Part shown: positions 45,702 through 56,797 of the stretch, piece by piece
How the letters are laid out: each line of letters opens with the position of its first letter
Position numbering within the stretch: position 1 is the stretch's first letter
Assembly (NCBI RefSeq): GCF_963678975.1
Contig: NC_089279.1
Span: forward strand, 23,360,004 to 23,424,003
Source: Dysidea avara
Lineage: Eukaryota; Porifera; Demospongiae; Dictyoceratida; Dysideidae
Direction: 5' to 3'
DNA length: 64,000 nt
Made by a program: the position numbers and the translations under genes
Notes under the pieces: generated by a model
Databases searched by the model: none
What the model was told of the DNA's origin: nothing
The model's input: only the letters and a program-made list of their open reading frames with translations

Positions 45702-45960
45702 GTCATAGGCGGTGGAGACGAGATACTCTAATAGAACAGTCAGGATCTGGATACTCTAATAGAGCAGTCACAGTATTCAGAGAAGCAGTGTAGCAAGTTA
45801 CTTAGCTACGTATGTGTAGTTATAAATAAGGAGATATAATTGGTGGAAAGCAGCTATTGTCAGCAGGCTGTGACTTTTTAATTTATTTTTTATTTTTATG
45901 TCTTCAACTTACAGCTGGCCTGGCCCCCTCACTCTTTGGCCTGCTCCACCGCCCCTGTAC
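45702..45960. mobile_element. insertion in unit B exon 1
   Basis: The unit C sequence CCCGCGGATCTACCAGGTCC is interrupted here by about 255 bp whose ends contain TAGGCGGTGGAG and CTCCACCGCCCCTG, an inverted pair. Two CTCTAATAGA(A/G)CAGTCA motifs lie inside (45726 and 45755). It belongs with the CAGGGGCGG-type MITEs. Exact borders and target duplication unresolved. Confidence 0.6.
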
Positions 45961-46331
45961 CAGGTCCACTGTCAAATATTGTTGCACAAGTGTCCGAAGC
46001 AATGAACAGTGAGACTAATCAGACTCGAAATCGGAACTGCCGCAGCCGGAGCGGAAAAAACAGTGGAACAAAAACTTTTCTTCTGGGACAACATCTTTTT
46101 TTTTACCTCGCTACCGCCATTTTGGGATTAAGCGTCTCCAACATCGTTGTCAACTTTTTGAGGCCATAACCAAACGCTGTGTCGTGTTTTACCCCCTTCA
46201 ATTATACGCGTGGGCAAACAGATCATGTCAATAATTTCTGCAACGAGTTTTTACCATTTAAAGAAAATTTTTCACTAGCTCTGGTTACCCATGGAGTTCT
46301 CTTACTTGTCCCACATTATTTATGGAAGGCT

Positions 46332-46764
46332 CAGTGGCGGATACAGGGGGGGTTGCAATGGTTTCAGCTGAAACCCCCTCTGAAAAGTGCGCGCGCCCCT
46401 AATTAATTTACGATTCGTGTGAGTGATACAGTTATACATAGCGTATCACATTGGGAGCTTTCAACTGGCCAAATTTCATACTTTTACCTTTAAAATCGCT
46501 AAAGTATTATGGCGTTGAAGCGTGTTAAGCACCTCTAAAAATAATTATCGTTTTGTGCTGTTTTGCTTCGAAACTTTCTGTGAAGGCCTGGATCAACCAT
46601 GAAACAATGTTTTGGAGTGATTTTTCTGATTCACTATAGATCTAGGCCACTGAGCTATAAGATTGAGTTAACAACCCCAGCTGGACTATAGCTAAGTGGT
46701 ATCACAGTTATTGAAAACTTCCTGAACCTGAAACCCCCTCTGAAAATTCCTAGATCCGTCACTG
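46332..46764. mobile_element. 433-bp TIR element in unit B exon 1, 5-bp TSD
   Basis: Ends CAGTGGCGGATACAGG and CCTAGATCCGTCACTG. The interrupted coding word AAGGCTTACTTC gives a duplication of AGGCT on both sides (46327-46331, 46765-46769). TGAAACCCCCTCTGAAAA occurs near both ends as a direct repeat. Non-coding. Its insertion disrupts TM2 of the encoded protein just after LWKA. Confidence 0.8.
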
Positions 46765-46873
46765 AGGCTTACTTCAGTGCTAGAATAGATTTCTTCTTTT
46801 CCCATGCAGCAAAGCTGGAGATGTTACTATAACTAAAACTAAAACTAAAATTATTGACGAAATTGACTATGAC

Positions 46874-46905
46874 CAAGAGTTCATAATATATATTATGAAC
46901 TCTTG
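46874..46905. mobile_element. 32-bp perfect palindromic micro-element with 7-bp TSD
   Basis: Two 16-bp arms (CAAGAGTTCATAATAT and complement) without a spacer, flanked by CTATGAC on both sides (46867-46873 and 46906-46912). It lies among short AACTAAAA repeats between the broken exon 1 and the duplicated block. Confidence 0.85.
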
Positions 46906-47732
46906 CTATGACTATAACTAAAACTAAAAGTCCTTACTAAAACAACACTAGTCCACATACACTTATCACCTAAGTATGGGAAATGGGTATGCACTTAACA
47001 GGTAATATGCGCTTAATATGTACATGCGCTTAACAACCAGACTCTATGGTATTGGAATGAACTGCATATGATGTGTTCACAGCACACACACTAAGTCAGT
47101 TCAGGAGACTGTTTGATAGTGCATATGTATTTTTTGTAACGCGTACGTGCGTGCAATATTTTACTAGCTACATAGCTATGTTACGTACTATCAGACACAT
47201 GATAGTGTGTTGTGCAGCCCAAGGAGCCGGCACATCACACCAATGTATTATTGACAGGAAGAATAATAACCCAATTTCTCTTTAAGAAGCCAGACAATTT
47301 TTGCTATTCCCTCTGCCTTTTGTTGTCCTTAAGCATAATTCACCAGGCATTTCAGTCAAAACTTGGCTTGAACTTCTTTATTTTCCCCTTCATCATTTGT
47401 TCACTTACCAAAGCTGCCATGAAATACTAACATGTTATCCAATTGCCTTGAAATTTAGCATGCTGAGTGGAGTTTTAAATTTACATCTTGGTGCAAAGTT
47501 TGATTTGAGCCAATGAATAGTTGCAGAATTATTCATGAAAAGTAACACCAATACGTTGTCATGCTTACAGGATAAATCGCTCAAGGGAAGAATATGAAAA
47601 TCAAAACGTGGATAGGTTAACTTTTGAACATCAAAGCTTTTGTGGTTTGAAAGAATGCAATCACATGATCAAGATTTGCTAACTAGAACGATTACTTGCC
47701 ACACAGGCTGAAAATCAGTGTACGTATAATAT

Positions 47733-47761
47733 CAAGAGTTTATACACATTATAAACTCTTG
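47733..47761. mobile_element. 29-bp palindromic micro-element with 7-bp TSD
   Basis: Arms CAAGAGTTTATA and TATAAACTCTTG around CACAT, flanked by ATAATAT on both sides (47726-47732, 47762-47768). Unit A has no palindrome at the matching place but a hAT-like MITE a few bases away. Confidence 0.85.
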
Positions 47762-49317
47762 ATAATATGTGAAGTACATGTAGATAGATAGACTGGTTTA
47801 AAAGAGTTGGGTTTAAAGCTATTGAGGTACAATGTGAAAGCCAACTACATGTAGCAAGTGCAAGATTGAATAGTGCAGTCACCCTAATAGAGCATTCAGC
47901 TAAGAAGTAAATGTTCAGCTAAAGAGTTCAGCTACAATCCAGTCACCCTGATCACAGACTAACTGCTGCATGCATAAATATATACAGTTTTTATGCTCTG
48001 CAAAGCGTATAAAGAAATTTCTAGTAATTTAGTTGCTCATTATGAAACCAAAATTAACTGTTTGCATTGAAATAAAGATTTTGGGAGTGATGTTACTGCT
48101 TATCCAGTCTTGGTTTGATGTACAATGCATTTCTCACTTCTCAAGAGAGCAAAATTATCACTTATATGTATTATGGCTTAGCAATTTTAAACACTATTTC
48201 AGTTACTTAGCTTTTACAGCTTTGTAGAAAATGAGATGGACCCTATCAAAAATTAAAGTTAAGGTAGTACTACACATGTGGGAGTTTTTGTTAGTCGTGT
48301 TTACATTCATTTAAAGTTTGAAGCTATGTACCTAACTAATAGTAAAGTATGTCTCAATGTTTGCTAAGGTTATGGTCTCATTAACAAGGCCACCTCTTTA
48401 TCATAGCCATGCATAGTTTTGTTCCACAGGTAAGATTAGCGATAAGTTTCACTGTTGCATGATCAGTTTTCCTGCACTTATTGTGTACTCATTGTATATA
48501 TATACTGTATCTACTGCATATAGCCATTTGGAAGAGCCATGCTTAAGATTTGCAAAGAAATCTATCAAGAGCAGAAGAAAGCAGGACTCAAAGTCACTAC
48601 AATGGGAGTAATGGATATTGGATGTGGCTACCATTCTTCTATGTTTGCCATAGCTAGATGGCAACATCAGGTTTAATATTTACATGTAAGCATCTATCAC
48701 ACAGTACGGTAGTATTGTATAGTAGGGATCATGCAGTTTTGGGTTTTCTTGTCCAAAAATATCACCCTAAAACCAGCCTCAAATTTCCTTCATAACAGCT
48801 TGGCAGCATTGATTACACATAGCCAAGTCAAAAAATGTCTTCTGACTGACCCCAAATCCTTCCAACAAGTTTCTATGAAAGTTTTAAAAATTCCTGAATT
48901 TTCTACTGACTAACTAACTGCTGCCTTCAGCCAAGCACAACTCAACAATGAATAAGGCTACTGGCTTGATTTTTTCACTGTTTGACATCGCTTCATTGCG
49001 AGACATGCCTTTTTGCCACTGCAGTACGTGCAGTGCATGTAGCATTGTGTTCCAGTTCTTTTCACTGGCAATGCAAGGTGTCGATTTGCAAAAGCGTGAT
49101 ACGGCTTCCCACTGGCTGTGTCATGCTTTTTGTCTGCATTTTCTGTAGAGACTGGATTCATTGTAGAGAAGTTTCTTGTACTGTTCTTCATTTGTAACAA
49201 GTGGAGCATAGCTACAAACGAAGCGTAATGGCCACCTCACTTTTCAGTGCGTAGTTGATTATTGGGGTGTGCATAAGATGCAAAACTATTTTATGGAATG
49301 CCTGACTTAAAAAAGCA

Positions 49318-49590
49318 AACAAACAAGTAGAAGGAAAAATTAGGAATTTGTAAGCTGGATTAGGATCAAAGAACAAAAACGCAGGGAAACAAGGCAACAG
49401 CTAAAAAGTTGTGAAACAAGGGAGGTTGCCTATACCTGCAGATATACTAGTGGACATGTAACTCTATGGTTATAGACTGAGGAGTAGGGATTAGATGTCC
49501 ACTAGTATATCTGCAGGTATAGGCAACCTCCCTTGTTTCACAACTTTTTAGCTGTTCCTGCTTTTTTGTCCTTTGATCCCTACTTCTACT
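49318..49590. mobile_element. foldback element, unit B copy
   Basis: Same element as 30298-30600: CCTGCAGATATACTAGTGGA on the left arm and TCCACTAGTATATCTGCAGG on the right. The right arm is slightly shortened. Confidence 0.75.
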
Positions 49591-50224
49591 TGTATTAAGC
49601 TGTGTATGTAGTTAATTTGTAACCATCCAGAAGGTGACACAAAATGCTTACAGGCCACTGCAAATAAGCTCTCTGTTTCCCATCCGCCGCCCACGTCTGT
49701 TGACTGTTAGCAGTGAAATGTTTCATTAATTTTCTAAAGTGTTAGCTCATGTATCTGTTTGCTGTCAAAGCCACATTTGTGTTGTGTGCCTGCTGCTTAA
49801 TGGATGAAGGTACAAACATGAGCACATACTTTTATGCAGTTTGCTATGCCTGTGTTCAGACAAAGATTACCATAAATAGCTGCCCATTTTATAACGGAAT
49901 GATGATAATGTACCCCCACCAGTATGCAATATGAGGACAGGAAACAGAGAATTTATTTGTAGTGGTAGGATGTTCTATGATGGTTCTCTACCAGCAACAC
50001 ACACAAAAGTCATGTCAGTACATAATATACATATATACACATGCACGCATGTATGCAAATGGATACCACTTGTGCCTCTTTGGATTTTTGGCATTGCCTG
50101 CAAAATCAGTCTATCATATTCACTTTTATTACGTTTTTCTATTTCCAATTATGTCTTAAGTTAAACACATACCAAAGCTACAACTGTTACATTAGAATAA
50201 TTGTACCTCAGTGACAATATCTAT

Positions 50225-51300
50225 ACTATTCAAACTAAATGCTCTATTATTTTATAACCCAGCTCTGGAATCAAAACTTTGAAAATCACCACAACAAAAT
50301 TTACCATTTCACTACAGTGACTGGTATGTATGTTCTATGAATTGAATAGATAATTTAATTGCAACTTCTTCATTCTTTGTTGAGAACCTTCTAATAAGAT
50401 ACTGCCCATTTATGCTGGTTTTCTGCTTATCATGCCAGCATTATGCTCAACGTGTTCGCCTTTTTGTTATGCCAAAAGTTATGCTGTTACAATAGCTAGC
50501 CTATTGCATTAGTTGACAGACTGGTGTGTCTTTTGCAACAGAATTCAAAACTACTATTATAATCTATGACCATGCATAAAACAAGAATATTATGTGTATC
50601 TAAATGTACACTTCCTATGGCAACTTCCCATACGTTTTGACAGTTTGTACTTAGGGTTGGAGCAACCAATACTGTGAAATCATGATGCTATTCAGTATCT
50701 TATGCAGGATCCTGTACAGAGTTGGTCTGAGAGCTATCATACTGCAACCAGGTAATTCTTTCAGAGATGTTGCTATTGCTTGACTGCTTTATAAGAGTAT
50801 CTCAATTTTTGTACCTGAATTGTTGTCAAAGTGAGAAGCAGCTGCTTGATCAGCTTTTACGTATCTAATTCCACCTAATATTTCTGATTTGGAGGTTTTA
50901 AGTTTGAAGCACTGCAAAACGAGTTTCAGTAAACTCTTGATAATTTTTCTCCCTACTGTACCCTTATTTTGCTTGATTACACGCAGCAAAGAGCCATTTC
51001 CTTACTAACTTTAAAAAATACTGGATATATTAATTATTATGATTACAGCTGTAGTGTTTACTAAATCTCAGCTGGCCTACCTTGCAATACCTTTGTAAAG
51101 AAATGTGCCTTCACAAATCTATCAACAATCTTACAGCTCTGAAAACTCCTAACTATAGCTATTTTACTAGTATTCACACAGCAACAAGGATTCACCACCA
51201 GCAAGCTTACTATTTTGCCAACATTAGAACAGATGCCTATATACAGTACATGAACAGTGTTTTTCCTTGAACTATCAGAGAATGAAATGGCCTATCCCAC
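50225..51300. other. block present only in unit B
   Basis: Unit A joins the two sides directly near 37150. No terminal repeats or gene seen. Contains a motif copy GACTGCTTTATAAGAGTATCTC near 50778. Open frames at 50789-50989 and 51082-51270 are unsupported. Confidence 0.45.
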
Positions 51301-52650
51301 ATATTATGGAATCAACGTCAATCAATTCATTTCATCAAATAAACAGTTAATGTATACCTACTTTAGTAATTATTTGTATTTGTAGTTAGACTGTTTCTGT
51401 AATTGATTGGGACAGATCTACCTGTAGTCCCATGGACAACATCAGCAGTAGCTACATGCTGTCTGCCCAGTATCAAAAATATGTTTTGAAGTCTGTTGCT
51501 ATATAAAGTTAAATCATATGAAAGAATGCAACTTTAAAACAACAATGAATACGACTCGCTTGTCATAAATTATAAATTTTATAGGACAAATATACTTGGA
51601 TTATATGCATTCCTGCATGCTGTTTACAATGCTAGAATAAATTTGGGAATAATAGTTAGTGGAAGTAATTAGGAAATGTATTGGATAAGTTTTAGGATTT
51701 TAATTCTTGAATACACCACTGAAACTGTAAAAGCATTAAACAGTAGAAAAAGGTACTCTAATTGCACAACCATTTACTCTAATAAAGCAGTCAAATTTTA
51801 GTCCATAGCAGTCGCTTACTTTATGAATAACCCTAACAAATATTTGGCACAATTTTCATAAGCAACAAAAAAAATTGCCAGAAAGAATAATTGGAAGATT
51901 TTGAGTACATAGTAAACTTGAGATAAACTGGTAAATGCATTTTAAATAAACAGTTATGTTGCTCATTTGGAAGTGTATATACGTATATTGCCATATGAGT
52001 TGTTATAGAGTATAATATTATAAGTACATACCTCATGAAAGCACACTTCATGTTTACTTCATATAAACTTTCTCCATCATCCTGGATCCTTACTACAGGA
52101 ATCAAAATACTGTATTCACAAGTGAGGAGCATCATGCTTGTCTAATAATAATGAGGATACCTACTAATTTGTTTGGTCTGCCGAAGAAGCACAAGGGTAT
52201 AGTAAGGAATTATTTTCAGCTTTGAAATTCGTAGCTTTAACGTTGAGTTTTGTGGTCCTTTTATGAAAAGACTTGAATTGTAGGGAATTAGTAGTAACCC
52301 ACGTACATGTATTTTTGTTAATGTATTATTGGTAACTTTACTCTTGTATCATATGCTTTGCAATTTCACCATTAAGTACGTTAATTCCTTGTATTGAAGT
52401 GTCAACTGCAAATTTGATGCATAAAATTACGTAGGAGTCATTTGTGTCTATAGCAAAGAGCCAAGCTGTGAAAAGGGGTGTGTCCCCTAACAATCCAGGA
52501 TGAAAAAATATGTGAATTTCACATGGTGGCCAAGAAATGGTTGTGATGGTCAGTTAATGGCAAAAATTTTAATAACTAATTCCGGTGAATTTTTGTTGCC
52601 TTTTTCTTTGCTGTAGGAGATCAAAAGCTGATTATATTACCATTTTTGCT

Positions 52651-52935
52651 TATAAGGCCACATAAACTTAATTATTAGTTTCTCATTCCCACCCGCATGG
52701 CCATTTTTCTTACCTCATCAAGGATTTTTTATACCACTGGTGACTGAGTGCAGCTATCCAGCTCCTTCTAAAGTTACTAGTTAGCACCTTGCTAGAGCAG
52801 TATAAGAAAACTGCATTCTGAGCTAGCTAATTCAGTTATCTAGTGAGTAAAAAATATAATAAAAATCCACTCTCTCGCACTGCTATTTTGAGTACAGGAG
52901 GATGAGAAACTAATAATTAAGTTTATGTGGCCTAA
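52651..52935. mobile_element. 285-bp MITE
   Basis: Inverted ends of about 33 bp: AGGCCACATAAACTTAATTA on the left and TAATTAAGTTTATGTGGCCT on the right, continuing TTAGTTTCTCAT. TA-rich flanks suggest a TA target. A diverged copy is at 25945-26209. Confidence 0.8.
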
Positions 52936-53009
52936 TGATGCAATATTATTTTCTGTATGAAAATTATTTCTCTCCTGCAGGTTGGCTGGCTTTTAACAAA
53001 AATTTCTTG

Positions 53010-53665
53010 TTTATAGCTGAACTCTCGATAGACTGACTTCCAATGTAGCTGAATTCCCTACAGTTGGTAGCTGAACTCCCTATAGGGTGACTTGTTTGTA
53101 GTTGAACTCTCCATCTATAGGTGTAGCTAAACTCTCTACAGAATGTCATGTTTGAGCACTCTACAGGGTTTAGCTGAATTCTCTACACAGTGATTTGAAC
53201 TCTCTACTGGGTTACTTGTTTGTATCTGAACTCTCTACTGGGTCAATTGTTTGTGGCTGAACTCTCTACAGAGTGACTATTACTGAACTCTCAATGGGGT
53301 GATTGTTCTGTGGCTAAACTCTCTGCAGGGTAACTTTTGTAGCTGAGCTCTACAGGTGACTTGTTTGTGGCTGAACTCTCTTCACAGGGTGATGTGTTTG
53401 TTGCTGAAACCTCTACAGGGTGACTTGTTATAGCTGAACTGTCTACTAGGTAACTTGTTTGTGGCTGAGCTCTCACAAAGTTATTTGTTTGTAGCTGAGG
53501 GTGACCTGTTTGTAGCTGACTCTCTACAGGATGACTTTCTTGTAGCTGTACATTCTACTCGGTTTTTGTAGATGAACTCTACAGGTGACTTGTTTGTAGC
53601 TGAAACCCTCTACCAGATGAATGGTTTATTACTGAACTCTCTACAGGGTGACTTGTTTGCAGAAG
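53010..53665. repeat. degenerate minisatellite, unit about 30 bp
   Basis: About twenty imperfect copies of TAGCTGAACTCTCTACAGGG followed by TGACTTGTTTG. Units vary from about 20 to 35 bp. Minus-strand frames through it are repeats, not genes. Confidence 0.85.
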
Positions 53666-56600
53666 CATAGCCAGAACCTGGGTCACCCGGGCATCAATAT
53701 TGAAACACTCAAATAGAACAGTCTAAAATGATGCCTCAGGGAGACAAAGGCAAAAATATTGAATTTCCAGTACTGTATATACAAAGCTGTAAATGTCACC
53801 AAAGGTCAAATCTGTGATGGCACTATATCAAAAATGAATGTTGTTAGGTGTTCAACCAATAAGGAAATTTTCATGCTTTTCTATGATAATGCATCTTTTG
53901 CACTATGCCACTCTACTAATTTTTGGCTCAACTAAATTGCCTGGTATGCGTGGCAAGTAATACATTTTTATTAGGCAGTGGATATTGAATTGAAAGTTGG
54001 TTCAATAATGTACCAGCTATTGAACCAACAGTAAACTGCTTTGCCAGGATGCTTGCTTTACTCGCTCAATCCCTAGCTTGCTTTAAACTCACCAAAAACT
54101 TACCTTTATAATACAACTAGTGTGCTTGATACTAGTCTAAGAGTAGTTTGTGTTAGCAATTTGAAATAAAATTTTCGCTTCAGTAACCACTTCCTTTTTG
54201 CATGGCAACAAAACTCAATCCAGTGTTTCTACAAATGCTTGGCATTTTTTGTTATAACTCCATGATTGTTAGCTCGATTTCTTTCAAACCACAAATAGTT
54301 TGCACTACAATGGTTACTCCATATATAGGCTGATTTTAAAGTTATTTATTTACCCTGTAGTAGTGACAAAAAAATGCTGTTGCATCATTAAAAAATTGTA
54401 CAAACCCCTTGTTATTTATCCGATGTGTACGAAACTTTGACTGTAAATGTGCAGCATTGTATGCTTTTACTGCCATCCAAATTTGAAGTAAATTGACGCG
54501 AGTTATGGCAATTTTTCTAAGTGGAGCGAAAAGATGAAGAAACCATGGTGAAATTTGAAGGCACATATCTTGAGGGAGTTTTCACAGCAAAAATGGTTAA
54601 TTTCTGGTCATTATTGAACTACGTATGGTTGCTTGAAAACATCATTCTCTTGCTTCCTGCAAAATACACACTTGTCTGTCAAGTGTCCGTACTGGGCTGC
54701 ATGACACAGTATGGTATGTCATGATTGTTCTAGTGTAACATAATTTATCTTTTCTATCTAGTTTAGTAGTAAGATTCAAACTTATGCTGGATATAATGGA
54801 CCAAATGATGCCGAAAATCCAGATTTTAAGCTCAGTTTGGTAGTTGTTGGACCGATAGATAGTGATTGTAAAGTTAGCACAGGTTAGTAGTGACTCACTC
54901 ACAGAAAGTGACATTTACCAAATTTGCTTCTAGTTAATCAGATAATTGAAATACACTCTCGATCAAACAAGTATTTTGTGAAGGGTTCAATAATGATTAT
55001 ATTTCAACCACTTGAGGTGGAAGGAAAGGACATTTCCAATAGTTTTGCAAATTGGACACCAGAATCAATAGAGTGAGATAGTCATATTGTGTATAATTTG
55101 TACAAACTGTTGTTCTCCATTAGATACTGGAAATCTAGCAATTCATTAAGCAAGCTTAATGCTTGGCTAGGTCATCACCAGTCTGAGATTGTAGATGATA
55201 ATCACAATTACGATGATGAAGAAGATTCTGATGAAGAGTCTACAATTTCAGTTGATGAACGTAACTCTGATAAAAAGAAAGCTATAACCATAGTCAAATG
55301 TGGAGACCTGAAGTGCAAGTTTGCACTCAAAATTTATGAGTACAAGGGCTATTATGAGAATGTTGAAACTGTACTTTAGACTAACAGGCAATGTAAAGAC
55401 AATTTATTGGTAATTTTTATAGTAATAGGTCTGAAATAAGAAACTGTACTGTTCCCGAGTCCATTGTAGTACACGTTTAATCCTTATTTCAGATAGTTAT
55501 GTATTTTTATTTTAAAAGAATCATTAATAACCAGGCGGTTAAACACTACATTAATTGGTAGGTCATCATTTGCAATCCATGCCATCTACCAATCTGTGGG
55601 CAGAGAAGTAAACTCTGCCCAATCCTGCAACGATGGAATGGTTGCCATCACTCAAGCAGCATTACCGCATTGTACATCAATGGAAATCTTCTGGATTAAA
55701 TATTGTGTAGCTCTATTGTCTCCAGTCTGCTCCAGTCTTCATTATGTGTTATATGGCTAAAACTATGTACTTGAGTATGAAGCAATACAAAGATCAGTAT
55801 ACACATGTTTCATTCTACATGACTCACTGTGCTTACAGAATATATAACAGGTACTCTCATATTTAACTATATTTTCAAATGAGCTAGAATATTTTAAAAG
55901 ACTGCATGCTTTTTTTAATAACTAAACTTTAATGTCTATTGAAGAGTTGTGCTTACAAGGCATAAAAAAGGACTGCTGTAAATACACTGTCTACGCTCTC
56001 AGGTTAACAGTGACATTGATCATTAATGAATAATGAGATAATACATATACATCCTGAAAACCTCGGTCACTGCAACCACAAAGACTGGTTCAGAAATGAG
56101 ACCAGTGTGGGCATGGCAAGGGTGGAAAATACAAAAAAAAAGTATAAGGCTATGACTACATATACATGCATCTGAAATTAATACTACTTACATAAGTACT
56201 AAGTAGGGCGCAGCCACTCCCTGCAATCTATTGCCACAAAAATCCTGCAATCATAATAAATAAATAAAAATGCATATCTTTGAGGCACCATCTAGCATTT
56301 GTCTCAGAGGACTTTATTATGGACAAATCCTTATAAACAAAACGGGCAAGTGTTCGTAACGGAAAATTGATGGTAATGACCCAGCACACTAATCCCAAGG
56401 ATCTCATAATAGTTAGTGATATTTAGCCCGCGATCAAATTCTGATAGTAGCTATTTGATGGCCATGGTAGACGATTTCGTTTTAAATCTTTAATTAAAAG
56501 TAAATGGTTAGAAGTTACCATGTCTACTGTTAAATTGTTGAGTGATTGTAACAGCACAATATCGGGTAACTTGTGTACTGAATAAATATCTGGTGAATAC

Positions 56601-56797
56601 ATATGTGCAGGGGCGCCCGTAAATATCCTTATTTGTTTTTGTTTATTATGTGTTTTATCTTATGTCATTAATTTATTAACGAAAAAAAAAAGTAAATAGA
56701 GTCTATCCTTACGCAAATCACGAGACTAGTTCCAAATAACGCTTGGTTTCATTATTTTAGGGGTGGAGCTGTTGTTCGGTGATACATTTGATCAGTC

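Larger units (their letters stand above)
52452..54722. other. 2.3-kb repeat-rich block present only in unit B
   Basis: Unit A joins the two sides directly near 38295, with TCATTTGTATTGTTCTAG. The block holds the AGCCAAGCTGTGAAAA repeat (52461-52620, also at 63777), a MITE (52651-52935), a minisatellite (about 53010-53660) and unassigned AT-rich DNA to 54722. No gene. Confidence 0.55.
45669..55379 (+). pseudogene. unit B: disrupted copy of the four-TM gene
   Basis: Exon 1 starts ATGGCAGCACTTAGTCC at 45669 like unit C. It is interrupted at 45702-45960 and 46332-46764 by insertions, carries frame errors between, and breaks off near 46820 in the middle of KLE (unit C residue about 155). The rest of exon 1 and exon 2 are missing. 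Exon 3 (48524-48670) and exons 4-6 (54762-54882, 54934-55072, 55124-55379) remain open with good splice sites and end in a stop at 55379. Exon 1 is closest to unit C, while introns and the 3' exons match unit A, so the array has been reshuffled. No functional channel can be made, but the 3' exons may still be transcribed. Confidence 0.8.
46948..56750 (+). repeat. duplicated block, unit B copy (matches 27505-40278)
   Basis: Counterpart of the unit A block. Unit B alone contains about 1.07 kb at 50225-51300 and about 2.27 kb at 52452-54722; unit A alone contains the elements at 28289, 30892, 31683-36888, 36935 and 40279. The shared foldback at 30298/49318 and the repeat at 29640/48720 were present before duplication. 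A short hairpin GGGCAGAG...CTCTGCCC is kept in both (39115, 55599). Confidence 0.8.

Noticed and set aside
53010-53665. Regular repeats considered as a CRISPR array
   Set aside because: Units are contiguous and degenerate with no unique spacers, and the DNA is eukaryotic.
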